Assembly: GCA_964243295.1 (NCBI GenBank)
Contig: CAXTEJ010000011.1
Span: 1 to 64,000, forward strand
Direction of reading: 5' to 3'
Length of the DNA stretch: 64,000 bases
Source: CAXTEJ01 sp964243295
GTDB taxonomy: Bacteria; Actinomycetota; Actinomycetes; Actinomycetales; Angustibacteraceae
Shown: piece by piece, positions 25,345 through 32,923 of the stretch
How the letters are laid out: each line of letters begins with the position of its first letter
Position numbering within the stretch: the first letter of the stretch is position 1
Made by a program: the position numbers and the translations under genes
The notes under the pieces: model-generated
Seen by the model: the letters and a program-made list of their open reading frames with translations, nothing else
What the model was told of the DNA's origin: nothing
The model's database searches: none

Positions 25345-26841
25345 TCATCCGGCGCTGCAGACCGACTTGGCGTCGACCGGCGTCGAGCTGCCCGAGCCGG
25401 CGGACGTCGGCGCCGCCGTGGGCCCGCCCGCCGACGAGGACGCCGACGGCGTCGACGAACCGGAGGCCGATGTCGAAGGCTTCGGCGCGGCGGCGCCCTT
25501 CTTCGCGGTCGATGCCGTCAGCGCGTGCTGGACCGTGCTGCGGATCAGCGCGTAGTCGGGGAACGCCGGGCGAATGAGCGGCGGTACGAACTGCACGCTC
25601 GAGATCTTCTCCGAGCGGGCCTTCAGCGCGAGGTCGGCGAGGTCGCCGAGGTCACCCTGGGGGATGTCGGTGCTGACGACCTTCTCGCTGGCCTTCGCGA
25701 TGCCCTGGAACTTCAGCAGCACCGTCTGCGGGTTCATCTGGGCGAGCATCGCGGTCATCGTGCACCGCTGGCGGGTCATGCGCTCGTAGTCGCTGGCCTT
25801 GGCGCGCGAGCGGGCGAACCACAGCGCGTGGTAGCCGTCGAGCTTCTGCCTGCCCACCGGGATGTAGCCCTTGATCGGCGAGGTGCCGCCACCGATCGGC
25901 ACCGGCTTGGTGACGGTGACGGTCAGGCCGCCCATGGCGTCGACCAGGTCGCGAAAGCCCTGCAGGTCGATCAGCACGTAGTAGTCGACGGGCAGCCCGG
26001 TGATGGCCTGGACGGCGTCCTTGGTGGCCTGGGCGCCGGGGTCGGTGACGCTGGGCGGGTAGATGCCCGGGTGGTCGGTGGCGTAGGAGTAGACCCCGTT
26101 GAGCAGGCACTCGTCACCGCAGTCGAAGCCGTTGGGGAGCGCGTGATGCATCGGCGAGTCGTCGGGGAACGGGATGTTCTCCAGGTTGCGCGGGAACGAG
26201 AACATGACCGAGCGCCCGGTCTTCGCGTCGACGCTGACGAGGGTCACGGAGTCCGGACGGGTGCCGACGCGGTCGGCACCGGCGTCGCCACCCAGCAGCA
26301 GGACGTTGTAGCGGCCGTCCGCCCCGGCGTCCCCGCCGCTGCCGCCGAACACCCCGCCGAGCACGTCGCGCCCGACCCAGACCTGCCGCGCCGCGTAGGC
26401 CATCGGCCCGGAGGTGAGCAGCACGAGCGTCGCCGCGACGACCGCCACGACCCGGCGTCCGGACGGCGGCTGCAGGCTCGGCCGCCCGAGCCGCCAGGCG
26501 TCGGCGAAGAACAGCGGCCACGCCAGCGCGCCCGCGACGAGCAGCAGCACCACCAGCAGCAGCACCCACGAGCTCGTGACGAGGGTGAGGGCGAGCCGCC
26601 GGTCGACCAGCGCGACCAGCGCGGTCAGCACCACGGCGGCCAGCACCCCGAGCCAGATGCGCAGCCCGAGGCGCCCCATGCGCCGGTTACCGGCCATGAC
26701 CTGGGCGGCGCCGGGCAGCGCCAGCGTGACGAGCAGCAGCACGACGGCCCGCCTCGTGCGCATCGACCCCGACAGCAGCTCGGGGCTGCGCATCGGTGTG
26801 GACGTCGGGCGGGCGTGCGTCGCCACGGCGGGGCTGCTCAT
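25345..26841 (-). CDS. LytR-CpsA-Psr (LCP) family protein
   Basis: Glycopolymer transferase, 498 residues. Four hydrophobic segments precede the domain (about 30-50, 60-85, 88-115 and 125-150), more than the single helix of many LCP proteins. The LCP domain runs from about 175 to 400: NVLLLGGDAGADRVGTRPDS, VSVDAKTGRSVMFSFPRNLE, VDAMGGLTVTVTKPV, and DGYHALWFARSRAKASDYERMTRQR with the conserved Arg cluster. The tail is Ser/Pro-rich. LCP enzymes attach wall polymers or arabinogalactan to peptidoglycan outside the membrane. As first gene of the operon it likely anchors the polymer made by the downstream enzymes. Confidence 0.92.
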   Translation of the reverse strand: MSSPAVATHARPTSTPMRSPELLSGSMRTRRAVVLLLVTLALPGAAQVMAGNRRMGRLGLRIWLGVLAAVVLTALVALVDRRLALTLVTSSWVLLLVVLLLVAGALAWPLFFADAWRLGRPSLQPPSGRRVVAVVAATLVLLTSGPMAYAARQVWVGRDVLGGVFGGSGGDAGADGRYNVLLLGGDAGADRVGTRPDSVTLVSVDAKTGRSVMFSFPRNLENIPFPDDSPMHHALPNGFDCGDECLLNGVYSYATDHPGIYPPSVTDPGAQATKDAVQAITGLPVDYYVLIDLQGFRDLVDAMGGLTVTVTKPVPIGGGTSPIKGYIPVGRQKLDGYHALWFARSRAKASDYERMTRQRCTMTAMLAQMNPQTVLLKFQGIAKASEKVVSTDIPQGDLGDLADLALKARSEKISSVQFVPPLIRPAFPDYALIRSTVQHALTASTAKKGAAAPKPSTSASGSSTPSASSSAGGPTAAPTSAGSGSSTPVDAKSVCSAG

Positions 26842-27026
26842 GATGTCCGAGTATCGGTCATCGGCCGTCGGGGCTAGCCGCGCCCGGCGGCGTGTTGCGC
26901 GCCGATCTCACGGCGAGCGACCGTGGCGACCCGTTCCGGCGACGCAGCGTGACAGCTCCGCTGCTCAGCTGGACGACGGGTGGCCGACAGGCCTCCGGCG
27001 TGGGCCCGCGCGGTGACGGGCGCCCT

Positions 27027-28781
27027 TCAGACGTCGTCCACGCGCAGCAGCAACAGGGCGATGTCGTCCTCGGCGTAGCCGCCGACGTCGGCGAGCAGCG
27101 CGTCGCAGCTGGCCTCGAGGTCGGCGACCGCACGCCCGGACATCACCTTGAGCAGCCAGGCGAACCCGTCCTCGATGGACGCGCCGCGGCGCTCGACCAG
27201 CCCGTCGGTGTAGAGCACGACCGTCGAGCCCGGGGCCAGCCACCGCTCGTGGTCGGACCGGCCGCTCGCGAGGTCCAGGCCCAGCAGCAGGTCCGGCTCG
27301 TGGCGCAGCAGCGAGGCGGTGCCGTCGGCGTCGACCAGCAGCGGCGGCGGGTGCCCGGCGTTCGCCCACCGCAGCAGCCGACCCGGGCCGGCCCCGGGCT
27401 CGGCTGCCCCGATCGTGGCGAGCACCGCCGTGGCCAGCGCCCGCACCTCCAGGTCGTGCATCGCGTGGTCGAGCAGGTCGAGGACGGCGGCCGGCGGGTC
27501 GTCGACGGCGTACAGCAGCCCGCGCAGCAGGTTGCGCAGCTGCCCCATGCTCGCCGCCGCGGCACCGTCGTGGCCCGAGACGTCGCCGATGACGATGGTG
27601 GTGGCGCCGTCGGTCGTGACCACGGCGTCGTACCAGTCGCCGCCGACCTGGGCCTCCTGGGCCGCCGGGCGGTAGCGCACGGCGATGCTCATGCCCTGCA
27701 GCCTCGGCGGTTCGGTGAGCATGCTGCGCTGCAGCGTCTCCGACATCCGCGCGTCGGCCGCAGCAGTGGCCCGCTCGACGTCGCGGCGCTGGATGCGGTC
27801 GACCGCGAGCGAGCACTGGGCCGCCAGCGCCTCGAGCATCTCGATCTCGGTGTCGTCGCACACGTGCGGCTCGTGCCAGCCGACGGTGAGCGAGCCCAGC
27901 AGGCCCTCGTCGGTGCGCAGCGGCAGCACCGCCCAGGCGCGGCACCCGGTGTCGCGGACCGCCGCCTCGAGCGCGTCGCGCCATCGAGCGGACTCGACGG
28001 CGTCGGGCACGAGGACGCGCTCGCCGGTGACGGCGACGACCGACATCGGCGACGGTCCGTGCAGCGCCAGCGCGCCGTCGGCCAGGGACGACGACCCCCT
28101 CCAGCCGGCGAGGTCGAGCTGCAGCGAGCCGCCGTGCCGCACGGCGAGCGCCCCGCCGTCCGCCTGCAGCGCCCCGGCGCCGCGCTGCACCACGACGTCG
28201 GTCAGCTCGGACACCGTCTGCGCGAGCGACAGCCGCAGCGCGACGTCGGCCAGCGCCGCGAGGCGCGCGCTGGCACGCGACTCCGCCGACGCGAGCTCGT
28301 GCGCCCGCGCGTGGAGCCTGCTCTCGATCTGCGCGACGCGGGGATGCCAGTCGGCGTCGCCGCGGGTGCCGGCCGTGGCCGAACCGCGCTCGGTCACGTA
28401 GTCGCTGACGTCCTCGACACGCCACAGCAGCAGGTCGACCTGGCCCGCGTCGTCGACGACCGGCGCCGCGGTCAGCGACCAGTAGCGCTCGACCGGCTGC
28501 CCGGCCGGACCGCCGGCGACCTCGTCATGCTGCAGCGGCAGCGTGACCACGCGACCGGTGTCGCGGGCGCGCTCGAGGGCACGCTGCACGTGCGGAACGC
28601 CGGTCTCGTCGAGCGCATCCGGCTGCGGCGGGAACGCCACGAGCAGGTGGGTGCCGAGGATCTCGTCGCGGTCGCGCCCCACCTCGGCGAGGTAGGCGTC
28701 GTTGGCCCCCACCGTCACCAGGTCGCGGTCGAGCACCAGGTAGGGGGTCGGAAGGGCGCCGAAGATGCGCATGAAGTCCAC
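27027..28781 (-). CDS. PAS-GAF-SpoIIE (PP2C) serine phosphatase
   Basis: Protein of about 584 residues. The N-terminal PAS domain is at about 1-120 (MRIFGALPTPYLVLDRDLVTVGANDAYLAEVG, shown in parts; IFGALPTPYLVLD). A coiled segment leads to a GAF domain (about 165-330, CRAWAVLPLRTDEGLLGSL). The SpoIIE phosphatase domain (about 355-580) has VGGDWYDAV, IVIGDVSGHDG (metal-binding Asp), WANAGHPPPLL, VVLYTDGLVERRG and DDIALLLLRVD. Such proteins dephosphorylate anti-sigma-factor antagonists in stress responses. No partner kinase is seen nearby. The GTG at 28781 was chosen; GTG 28799 and ATG 28772 are alternatives. Divergent from the exonuclease. Confidence 0.9.
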   Translation of the reverse strand: MDFMRIFGALPTPYLVLDRDLVTVGANDAYLAEVGRDRDEILGTHLLVAFPPQPDALDETGVPHVQRALERARDTGRVVTLPLQHDEVAGGPAGQPVERYWSLTAAPVVDDAGQVDLLLWRVEDVSDYVTERGSATAGTRGDADWHPRVAQIESRLHARAHELASAESRASARLAALADVALRLSLAQTVSELTDVVVQRGAGALQADGGALAVRHGGSLQLDLAGWRGSSSLADGALALHGPSPMSVVAVTGERVLVPDAVESARWRDALEAAVRDTGCRAWAVLPLRTDEGLLGSLTVGWHEPHVCDDTEIEMLEALAAQCSLAVDRIQRRDVERATAAADARMSETLQRSMLTEPPRLQGMSIAVRYRPAAQEAQVGGDWYDAVVTTDGATTIVIGDVSGHDGAAAASMGQLRNLLRGLLYAVDDPPAAVLDLLDHAMHDLEVRALATAVLATIGAAEPGAGPGRLLRWANAGHPPPLLVDADGTASLLRHEPDLLLGLDLASGRSDHERWLAPGSTVVLYTDGLVERRGASIEDGFAWLLKVMSGRAVADLEASCDALLADVGGYAEDDIALLLLRVDDV

Positions 28782-28845
28782 GGCCGTGCCCCCGCTCACG
28801 ATGATCGGCCGGGACGGGTGTCCCCGGGGCCAGCATGCCAGACCC

Positions 28846-29964
28846 ATGAGGCACCCTGAAGGGGTGACGAAGCAGGTCGTGGACGGCGCCCGGCGGGGTG
28901 AGCGTCCGGATGAGGACGAGCCGCCTCGGCTGCTGCTCGCCGTCGACGGCAACAGCCTGCTGCACCGGTCCCACCACGCTCGGCTCGCGAGCGGCGGCAC
29001 CGACGCCTGGGGGCAACCGACGTGGGGGCTGCGCGGCATGGTGTCGCTCATCGCCGCCGCGGCGTCGCGGCTGACGCCCGATGCGCTCGTGGTCGGCTTC
29101 GACTGCACGCAGGACTCGGTGCGCCGCGCCGACTACCCGGCGTACAAGGCGGGGCGGCCGCCCAAGCCCGACGACCTGCGCCACCAGCTCGAGCAGGCGC
29201 CCGGCATGCTGGCCGAGGCCGGCATCCCGGTCGTCGTGCCCCCCGGCTACGAGGCGGACGACGTGCTGGCGTCGTCCGCGTCGCTCGCCCGCCGCCACGG
29301 GTGGCGCTGCATCGCGGTCACGAGCGACCGCGACGCGTTCGCGCTCATCGACGCCACGACGGCGGTGCTGCGCGTCATCGACGGTGGCATCGACGGCTCG
29401 CCGGTGCTGACCGACCGGCGGCTGCCGACGCTGTGCGGCATCCGCGCGGGCCAGTACCGCGACTTCGCCGCGCTGCGCGGCGACCCCTCCGACAACCTGC
29501 CCGGCGCCCGGGGCATCGGCGAGAAGACCGCGGCCCGGCTGCTCGCCGCGTTCGACTCGGTCGACGACGCCTATGCCGCGCTCGACGGCGGGCGCGCCGA
29601 CGAGGTGGTCGCCGCGGTCGGGCCTGCCGCGGCCGCGCGCCTCGCCACCCACGAGTCGCGCGGCAACGTCGAGCGCAACCAGCGGCTGATGGCCATGCGC
29701 GACGACCTCGACCTGCCGGCCCTGCCCGACCTGCACCTGCCGGTCGCGCGGACGCGGCTGCGCACGGCGCTCGCCACCCGCGGCATCACGCTCACCACGT
29801 CGCTGTGGGCGCTGACCGGCGAGGCTCCCCCACCGCTCGGGCTGGAGTGGGAGGCCGAGCGCGACGCCGAGCTGCTGCCGCCGCCACGTCGGATCGTGGC
29901 GCCGGCGCCTGCTCCAGCCCCGGCGCCGGCTGCGGTCGAGGCCGCGCAGCTCAGCCTGTTCTGA
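28846..29964 (+). CDS. 5'-3' exonuclease with C-terminal sliding-clamp motif
   Basis: PolA-like 5' nuclease (flap endonuclease fold) separate from a polymerase, about 372 residues. The metal-binding Asp is in LLLAVDGNSLLHRSHHAR; the arch region has YPAYKAGRPPKPDDLRHQL; further acidic residues are in GYEADDVLASSASLA and AVTSDRDAFALID. The H3TH DNA-binding motif is GDPSDNLPGARGIGEKTAARLL. After a low-complexity Ala-Pro run the protein ends in QLSLF, a textbook beta-clamp-binding pentapeptide. GTG at 28864 is an alternative start. A role in Okazaki-fragment or repair processing at the clamp is inferred. Confidence 0.92.
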   Translation: MRHPEGVTKQVVDGARRGERPDEDEPPRLLLAVDGNSLLHRSHHARLASGGTDAWGQPTWGLRGMVSLIAAAASRLTPDALVVGFDCTQDSVRRADYPAYKAGRPPKPDDLRHQLEQAPGMLAEAGIPVVVPPGYEADDVLASSASLARRHGWRCIAVTSDRDAFALIDATTAVLRVIDGGIDGSPVLTDRRLPTLCGIRAGQYRDFAALRGDPSDNLPGARGIGEKTAARLLAAFDSVDDAYAALDGGRADEVVAAVGPAAAARLATHESRGNVERNQRLMAMRDDLDLPALPDLHLPVARTRLRTALATRGITLTTSLWALTGEAPPPLGLEWEAERDAELLPPPRRIVAPAPAPAPAPAAVEAAQLSLF

Positions 29965-30015
29965 CGACGGCGAGTTCGCACTCGGGTGCCGGTCCGGCGC
30001 CGCCGGCCGAGCCGG

Positions 30016-31587
30016 TCAGGCGGCCGCGTCGACCTTCGGCACGACCGCGTCGCGCTGGATGCTGGTGGCCAGCGGCTTCTCCGTCACGAAGGCGAGCAGC
30101 AGCGCCGCGACCAGCAGGAAGGGCACGAGGTAGAGGAAGACCGGGGTCAGGGCGTCGTTGTAGCCCGAGACGACGACCTCGCGGATGGCCGTCGGCAGCG
30201 AGCGGACGACGTCCGGGGTGAAGGCGTTCGCGTCGCCGGCCTCGCCGCCGGCGGGCAGCCGCTCGGCGAGCAGCGTCGCGAGCCGAGCGGAGAACAGGGT
30301 GCCGACGACCGCTGCGCCCAGCGAGGCGCCGATCTGACGGAAGTAGTTGTTCGCCGCGGTGGCCGTGCCGACCTGCGACAGCGGAAAGGAGTTCTGGACG
30401 ATGAGCACCAGCAGCTGCATGCTCATGCCCAACCCGACGCCCATCACGGCGAGATAGCCGCAGAGCACCGGCAGCGGCAGGCTCGGCGTCATGGTGGAGA
30501 GCAGGAACAGGGACACCGCGACGACGAGGGTGCCGGCGACCGGGATCCACTTGTAGCGGCCGGTGGCAGACACCACCTGGCCGGTGACGATCGAGGTGAC
30601 CAGCAGGGCGGCCATCAGCGGGATGAGCAGGAACCCCGCGTCGGTGGCGCTGACCCCGGTGACCATCTGCAGGTAGGTCGGCAGGTACGCCAGGGCGCCG
30701 AACATCGCCACGCCGATGATGAGCCCGCCGACGGTGGTGAGGGTGAAGTTGCGGTCGCGGAACATCGCCAGCGGCATGATCGGCTCGGCGGTGCGGCTCT
30801 CCACCCGGATGAACAGCGCAGCGGTCACCACCGTGCCGATCACCAGGGCGATGATCGTCGGCGAGGCCCACTCGTAGGTGGTGCCGCCCCACGTCGTCAG
30901 CAGCACCAGGCACGTCGAGGCCAGCGCCAGCAGCATCATGCCGGCGACGTCCAGCTGCGGGCGGTCGCGAGCGGGGCGGGGCAGGCGCAGGAAGAACACC
31001 GCCGTGGCGATGGCCAGCACGCCGAGCGGCACGTTCATCCAGAACGCCCAGCGCCAGCCGGGACCCTCGGTGAAGTAGCCGCCGAGCAGCGGCCCGGCGA
31101 CCGAGGACAGGGCGAAGACGCCGCCCATGATGCCCATGTAGCGACCGCGCTCCCGAGCCGGGACGACGTCGGCGATGATGGCCTGGGCGAGGATCATCAG
31201 ACCGCCGCCGCCCAGGCCCTGGATGGCTCGGCCGACGATCAGCGAGGTCATGGTGGTGGACAGGCCACCGACCACCGACCCGGCGATGAACAGGGCGATG
31301 GCGACGATGAACAGGCTCTTGCGCCCGACCAGGTCTCCCACCTTGCCGTAGACCGGCAGCATGATCGTCGACGCGAGGATGTAGGCGGTCGTGACCCACA
31401 GCATGTGGTCGACCCCGCCGAGCTCGCCCACGATGGTCGGCAGCGCGGTCGAGAAGATCGTCTGGTCCAGCGAGGCCAGGAGCATGGTCACCATGAGCCC
31501 GGCGAAGACCAGCAGGATGCTGCGTCGGGAGTCGTCGGCGCCCGAGTTGACCGGTGCTGCGTCGGTGTGCGTGCTGAGCGTGGTCAT
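30016..31587 (-). CDS. DHA2 (EmrB/QacA) MFS drug exporter
   Basis: Fourteen-helix proton-driven exporter, 523 residues. Conserved parts are motif D1 SLDQTIFSTALPTIVGEL, motif A GKVGDLVGRKSLF, motif B RAIQGLGGGGLMIL and motif C GGVFALSSVAGPLLGGYFTE. It is coupled by ATGA to the TetR gene upstream, which presumably represses both. A palindrome at 32249-32262 is the likely operator. QacA-type proteins export dyes, cations and antibiotics; the real substrate is unknown. Confidence 0.94.
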   Translation of the reverse strand: MTTLSTHTDAAPVNSGADDSRRSILLVFAGLMVTMLLASLDQTIFSTALPTIVGELGGVDHMLWVTTAYILASTIMLPVYGKVGDLVGRKSLFIVAIALFIAGSVVGGLSTTMTSLIVGRAIQGLGGGGLMILAQAIIADVVPARERGRYMGIMGGVFALSSVAGPLLGGYFTEGPGWRWAFWMNVPLGVLAIATAVFFLRLPRPARDRPQLDVAGMMLLALASTCLVLLTTWGGTTYEWASPTIIALVIGTVVTAALFIRVESRTAEPIMPLAMFRDRNFTLTTVGGLIIGVAMFGALAYLPTYLQMVTGVSATDAGFLLIPLMAALLVTSIVTGQVVSATGRYKWIPVAGTLVVAVSLFLLSTMTPSLPLPVLCGYLAVMGVGLGMSMQLLVLIVQNSFPLSQVGTATAANNYFRQIGASLGAAVVGTLFSARLATLLAERLPAGGEAGDANAFTPDVVRSLPTAIREVVVSGYNDALTPVFLYLVPFLLVAALLLAFVTEKPLATSIQRDAVVPKVDAAA

Positions 31588-32219
31588 CGGAGGATCCCTG
31601 CTGCTTCCTGGACGAGGGTGGTGGTGCGGAGCTGGAGGGTCGCCTGGGCGGTGCCGCCCGCGGCGTCCCCGGGCGGTGCGGCGGCCCACTCGCGCAGCGC
31701 GATCCGCAACGCGCCGGCGCACTGGTGGAGGACGGCCTCGGCGACGGCGGCGTCGACCGGGGGGTGACCCGGTCGCGCCAGCACGGTCTGCACGGCGGTG
31801 GTCAGCTGCCCCGTCAGCCGGGTCATCTGCTCCACCTGGCGGCCGAGCAGGTGCGGGAACCGCCGCAGGACCTCCCTGCGGGTGCGGTGCGCCGACACGT
31901 CGGTGATCGAGCTGCCGAAGACGGCGAACAGCAGCCCGACGACCGACTCCGCCGCGCCGGCGCCGTCGTGCTCGACCACGAACGCCTGCACGACCGCGTC
32001 CTCGACGACGACCTCGCGCAGGCCGAGGACCGCGTCCTCCTTGCTGTCGAAGTAGTTGAAGAACGTCCGGGCGGAGACGCCTGCCCGCTCGCTGATCGCG
32101 TCGACCGTGGCCGCGTCCAGCCCGTCCCGCAGCGCCAGCGTCGCCGCCGCTTCCTCCAGACGCGCCCTGGTCTCGGTGCGCTTGCGGTCGCGAAGGCCCG
32201 GACCGGCGGTGTCGCCCAT
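31584..32219 (-). CDS. TetR-family regulator of the MFS exporter
   Basis: About 211 residues from ATG 32219 (MGDTAGPGLRDRKRTETRAR); ATG 32228 is an alternative. The helix-turn-helix is TVDAISERAGVSARTFFNYF (FNYFDSKED, the acyl-type AcrR subgroup). The C-terminal ligand domain is unremarkable. It is the first gene of a two-gene operon with the exporter, overlapping by ATGA. The GTGCAAGTTTGCAC palindrome begins about 30 bases upstream of the start. Confidence 0.92.
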   Translation of the reverse strand: MGDTAGPGLRDRKRTETRARLEEAAATLALRDGLDAATVDAISERAGVSARTFFNYFDSKEDAVLGLREVVVEDAVVQAFVVEHDGAGAAESVVGLLFAVFGSSITDVSAHRTRREVLRRFPHLLGRQVEQMTRLTGQLTTAVQTVLARPGHPPVDAAVAEAVLHQCAGALRIALREWAAAPPGDAAGGTAQATLQLRTTTLVQEAAGILR

Positions 32220-32248
32220 GCGTCTCATGGCAGCAAGGGTTGCAGCCA

Positions 32249-32262
32249 GTGCAAGTTTGCAC
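32249..32262. promoter_or_regulatory. Candidate operator of the TetR/MFS operon
   Basis: GTGCAAGTTTGCAC: six-base arms GTGCAA/TTGCAC around a GT centre. It sits just upstream of the TetR start and so in or near the operon promoter. Partial half-sites (CTTGTGC, GTGCAC, TTGCAG) repeat around it. Autorepression through this site is inferred from symmetry and position. Confidence 0.6.
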
Positions 32263-32337
32263 AAGCGCAGAACTGCAGGAGTGCACGAATGGCGGCACGG
32301 ACCGGTGCAGCAGCGCCCGGCCCTGCGGCGGGGGCCC

Positions 32338-32889
32338 TCAGCCGGGCGCGTAGGTCAGGTGCGCGACGCCGTTGCTCAGCGGCGTGCAGCCCGCGAGCCG
32401 CAGCGAGGTCTGCGGCCCGCCGGGCTCGAACAGCCTGATGCCCTCGCCGACCGCGACGGGGTAGACGAACAGGTGCAGCTCGTCGACCAGGCCGTCGGCG
32501 AGCATCGCCCGCACCAGGGTGGCGCTGCCGCTGACGTACAGGTCGCCGTCCCGCTTCAGGGCGCGGATGCGCTCGGGGTCGTACGGCCGGACGACGGAGG
32601 AGTGGGGCCAGGTGGCCTCGGCGTCCGCGTCGGTGAGGGTGGAGGTCACGACGTGCTTGGTCGTGTCGTTGAAGAACGGTGCACCGGGGTCGTCCTCGAC
32701 CGTGCGGTCGGCCCAGCCCTGCGCGAACATCTGGAACGTCGTCCGGCCGAGCAGGATGCCGGTCGCCGGGCCGGTCAGCCCCTCGACCACCTCGCCGAGG
32801 TCGTCCGGGAAGCCGTAACCACCCGTCCACGTCGGCACGTCGACGACCCCGTCGACGGTCGTGAACTCGTGCACCCTGATGACACCCAC
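32338..32889 (-). CDS. Dihydrofolate reductase-fold (RibD C-terminal-like) protein
   Basis: Reductase-fold protein of 183 residues. GTG at 32889 has GGAGG about seven bases ahead. Motifs of the family are VHEFTTVDGVVD, TGILLGRTTFQMFAQGW, HVVTSTLTD and LYVSGSATLVRAMLADGLVDELHLFVYPV (given in parts). It follows the acyl-CoA synthetase by 34 bases on the same strand. These stand-alone RibD_C proteins are common in actinobacteria, but their substrates are mostly unknown; a NADPH-dependent reduction is assumed. Confidence 0.87.
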   Translation of the reverse strand: MGVIRVHEFTTVDGVVDVPTWTGGYGFPDDLGEVVEGLTGPATGILLGRTTFQMFAQGWADRTVEDDPGAPFFNDTTKHVVTSTLTDADAEATWPHSSVVRPYDPERIRALKRDGDLYVSGSATLVRAMLADGLVDELHLFVYPVAVGEGIRLFEPGGPQTSLRLAGCTPLSNGVAHLTYAPG

Positions 32890-32923
32890 GGCTGCCCCTC
32901 CGCTCGTCCGACCCGTGCTCGCG

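Noticed and set aside
26899..28859. Long plus-strand frame opposite the PP2C phosphatase
   Set aside because: Shadow frame; the minus strand has ordered PAS, GAF and SpoIIE motifs.
29905..29937. Ala-Pro codon repeat in the exonuclease gene
   Set aside because: A low-complexity linker, common in high-GC actinobacteria, not a genetic repeat element of its own.
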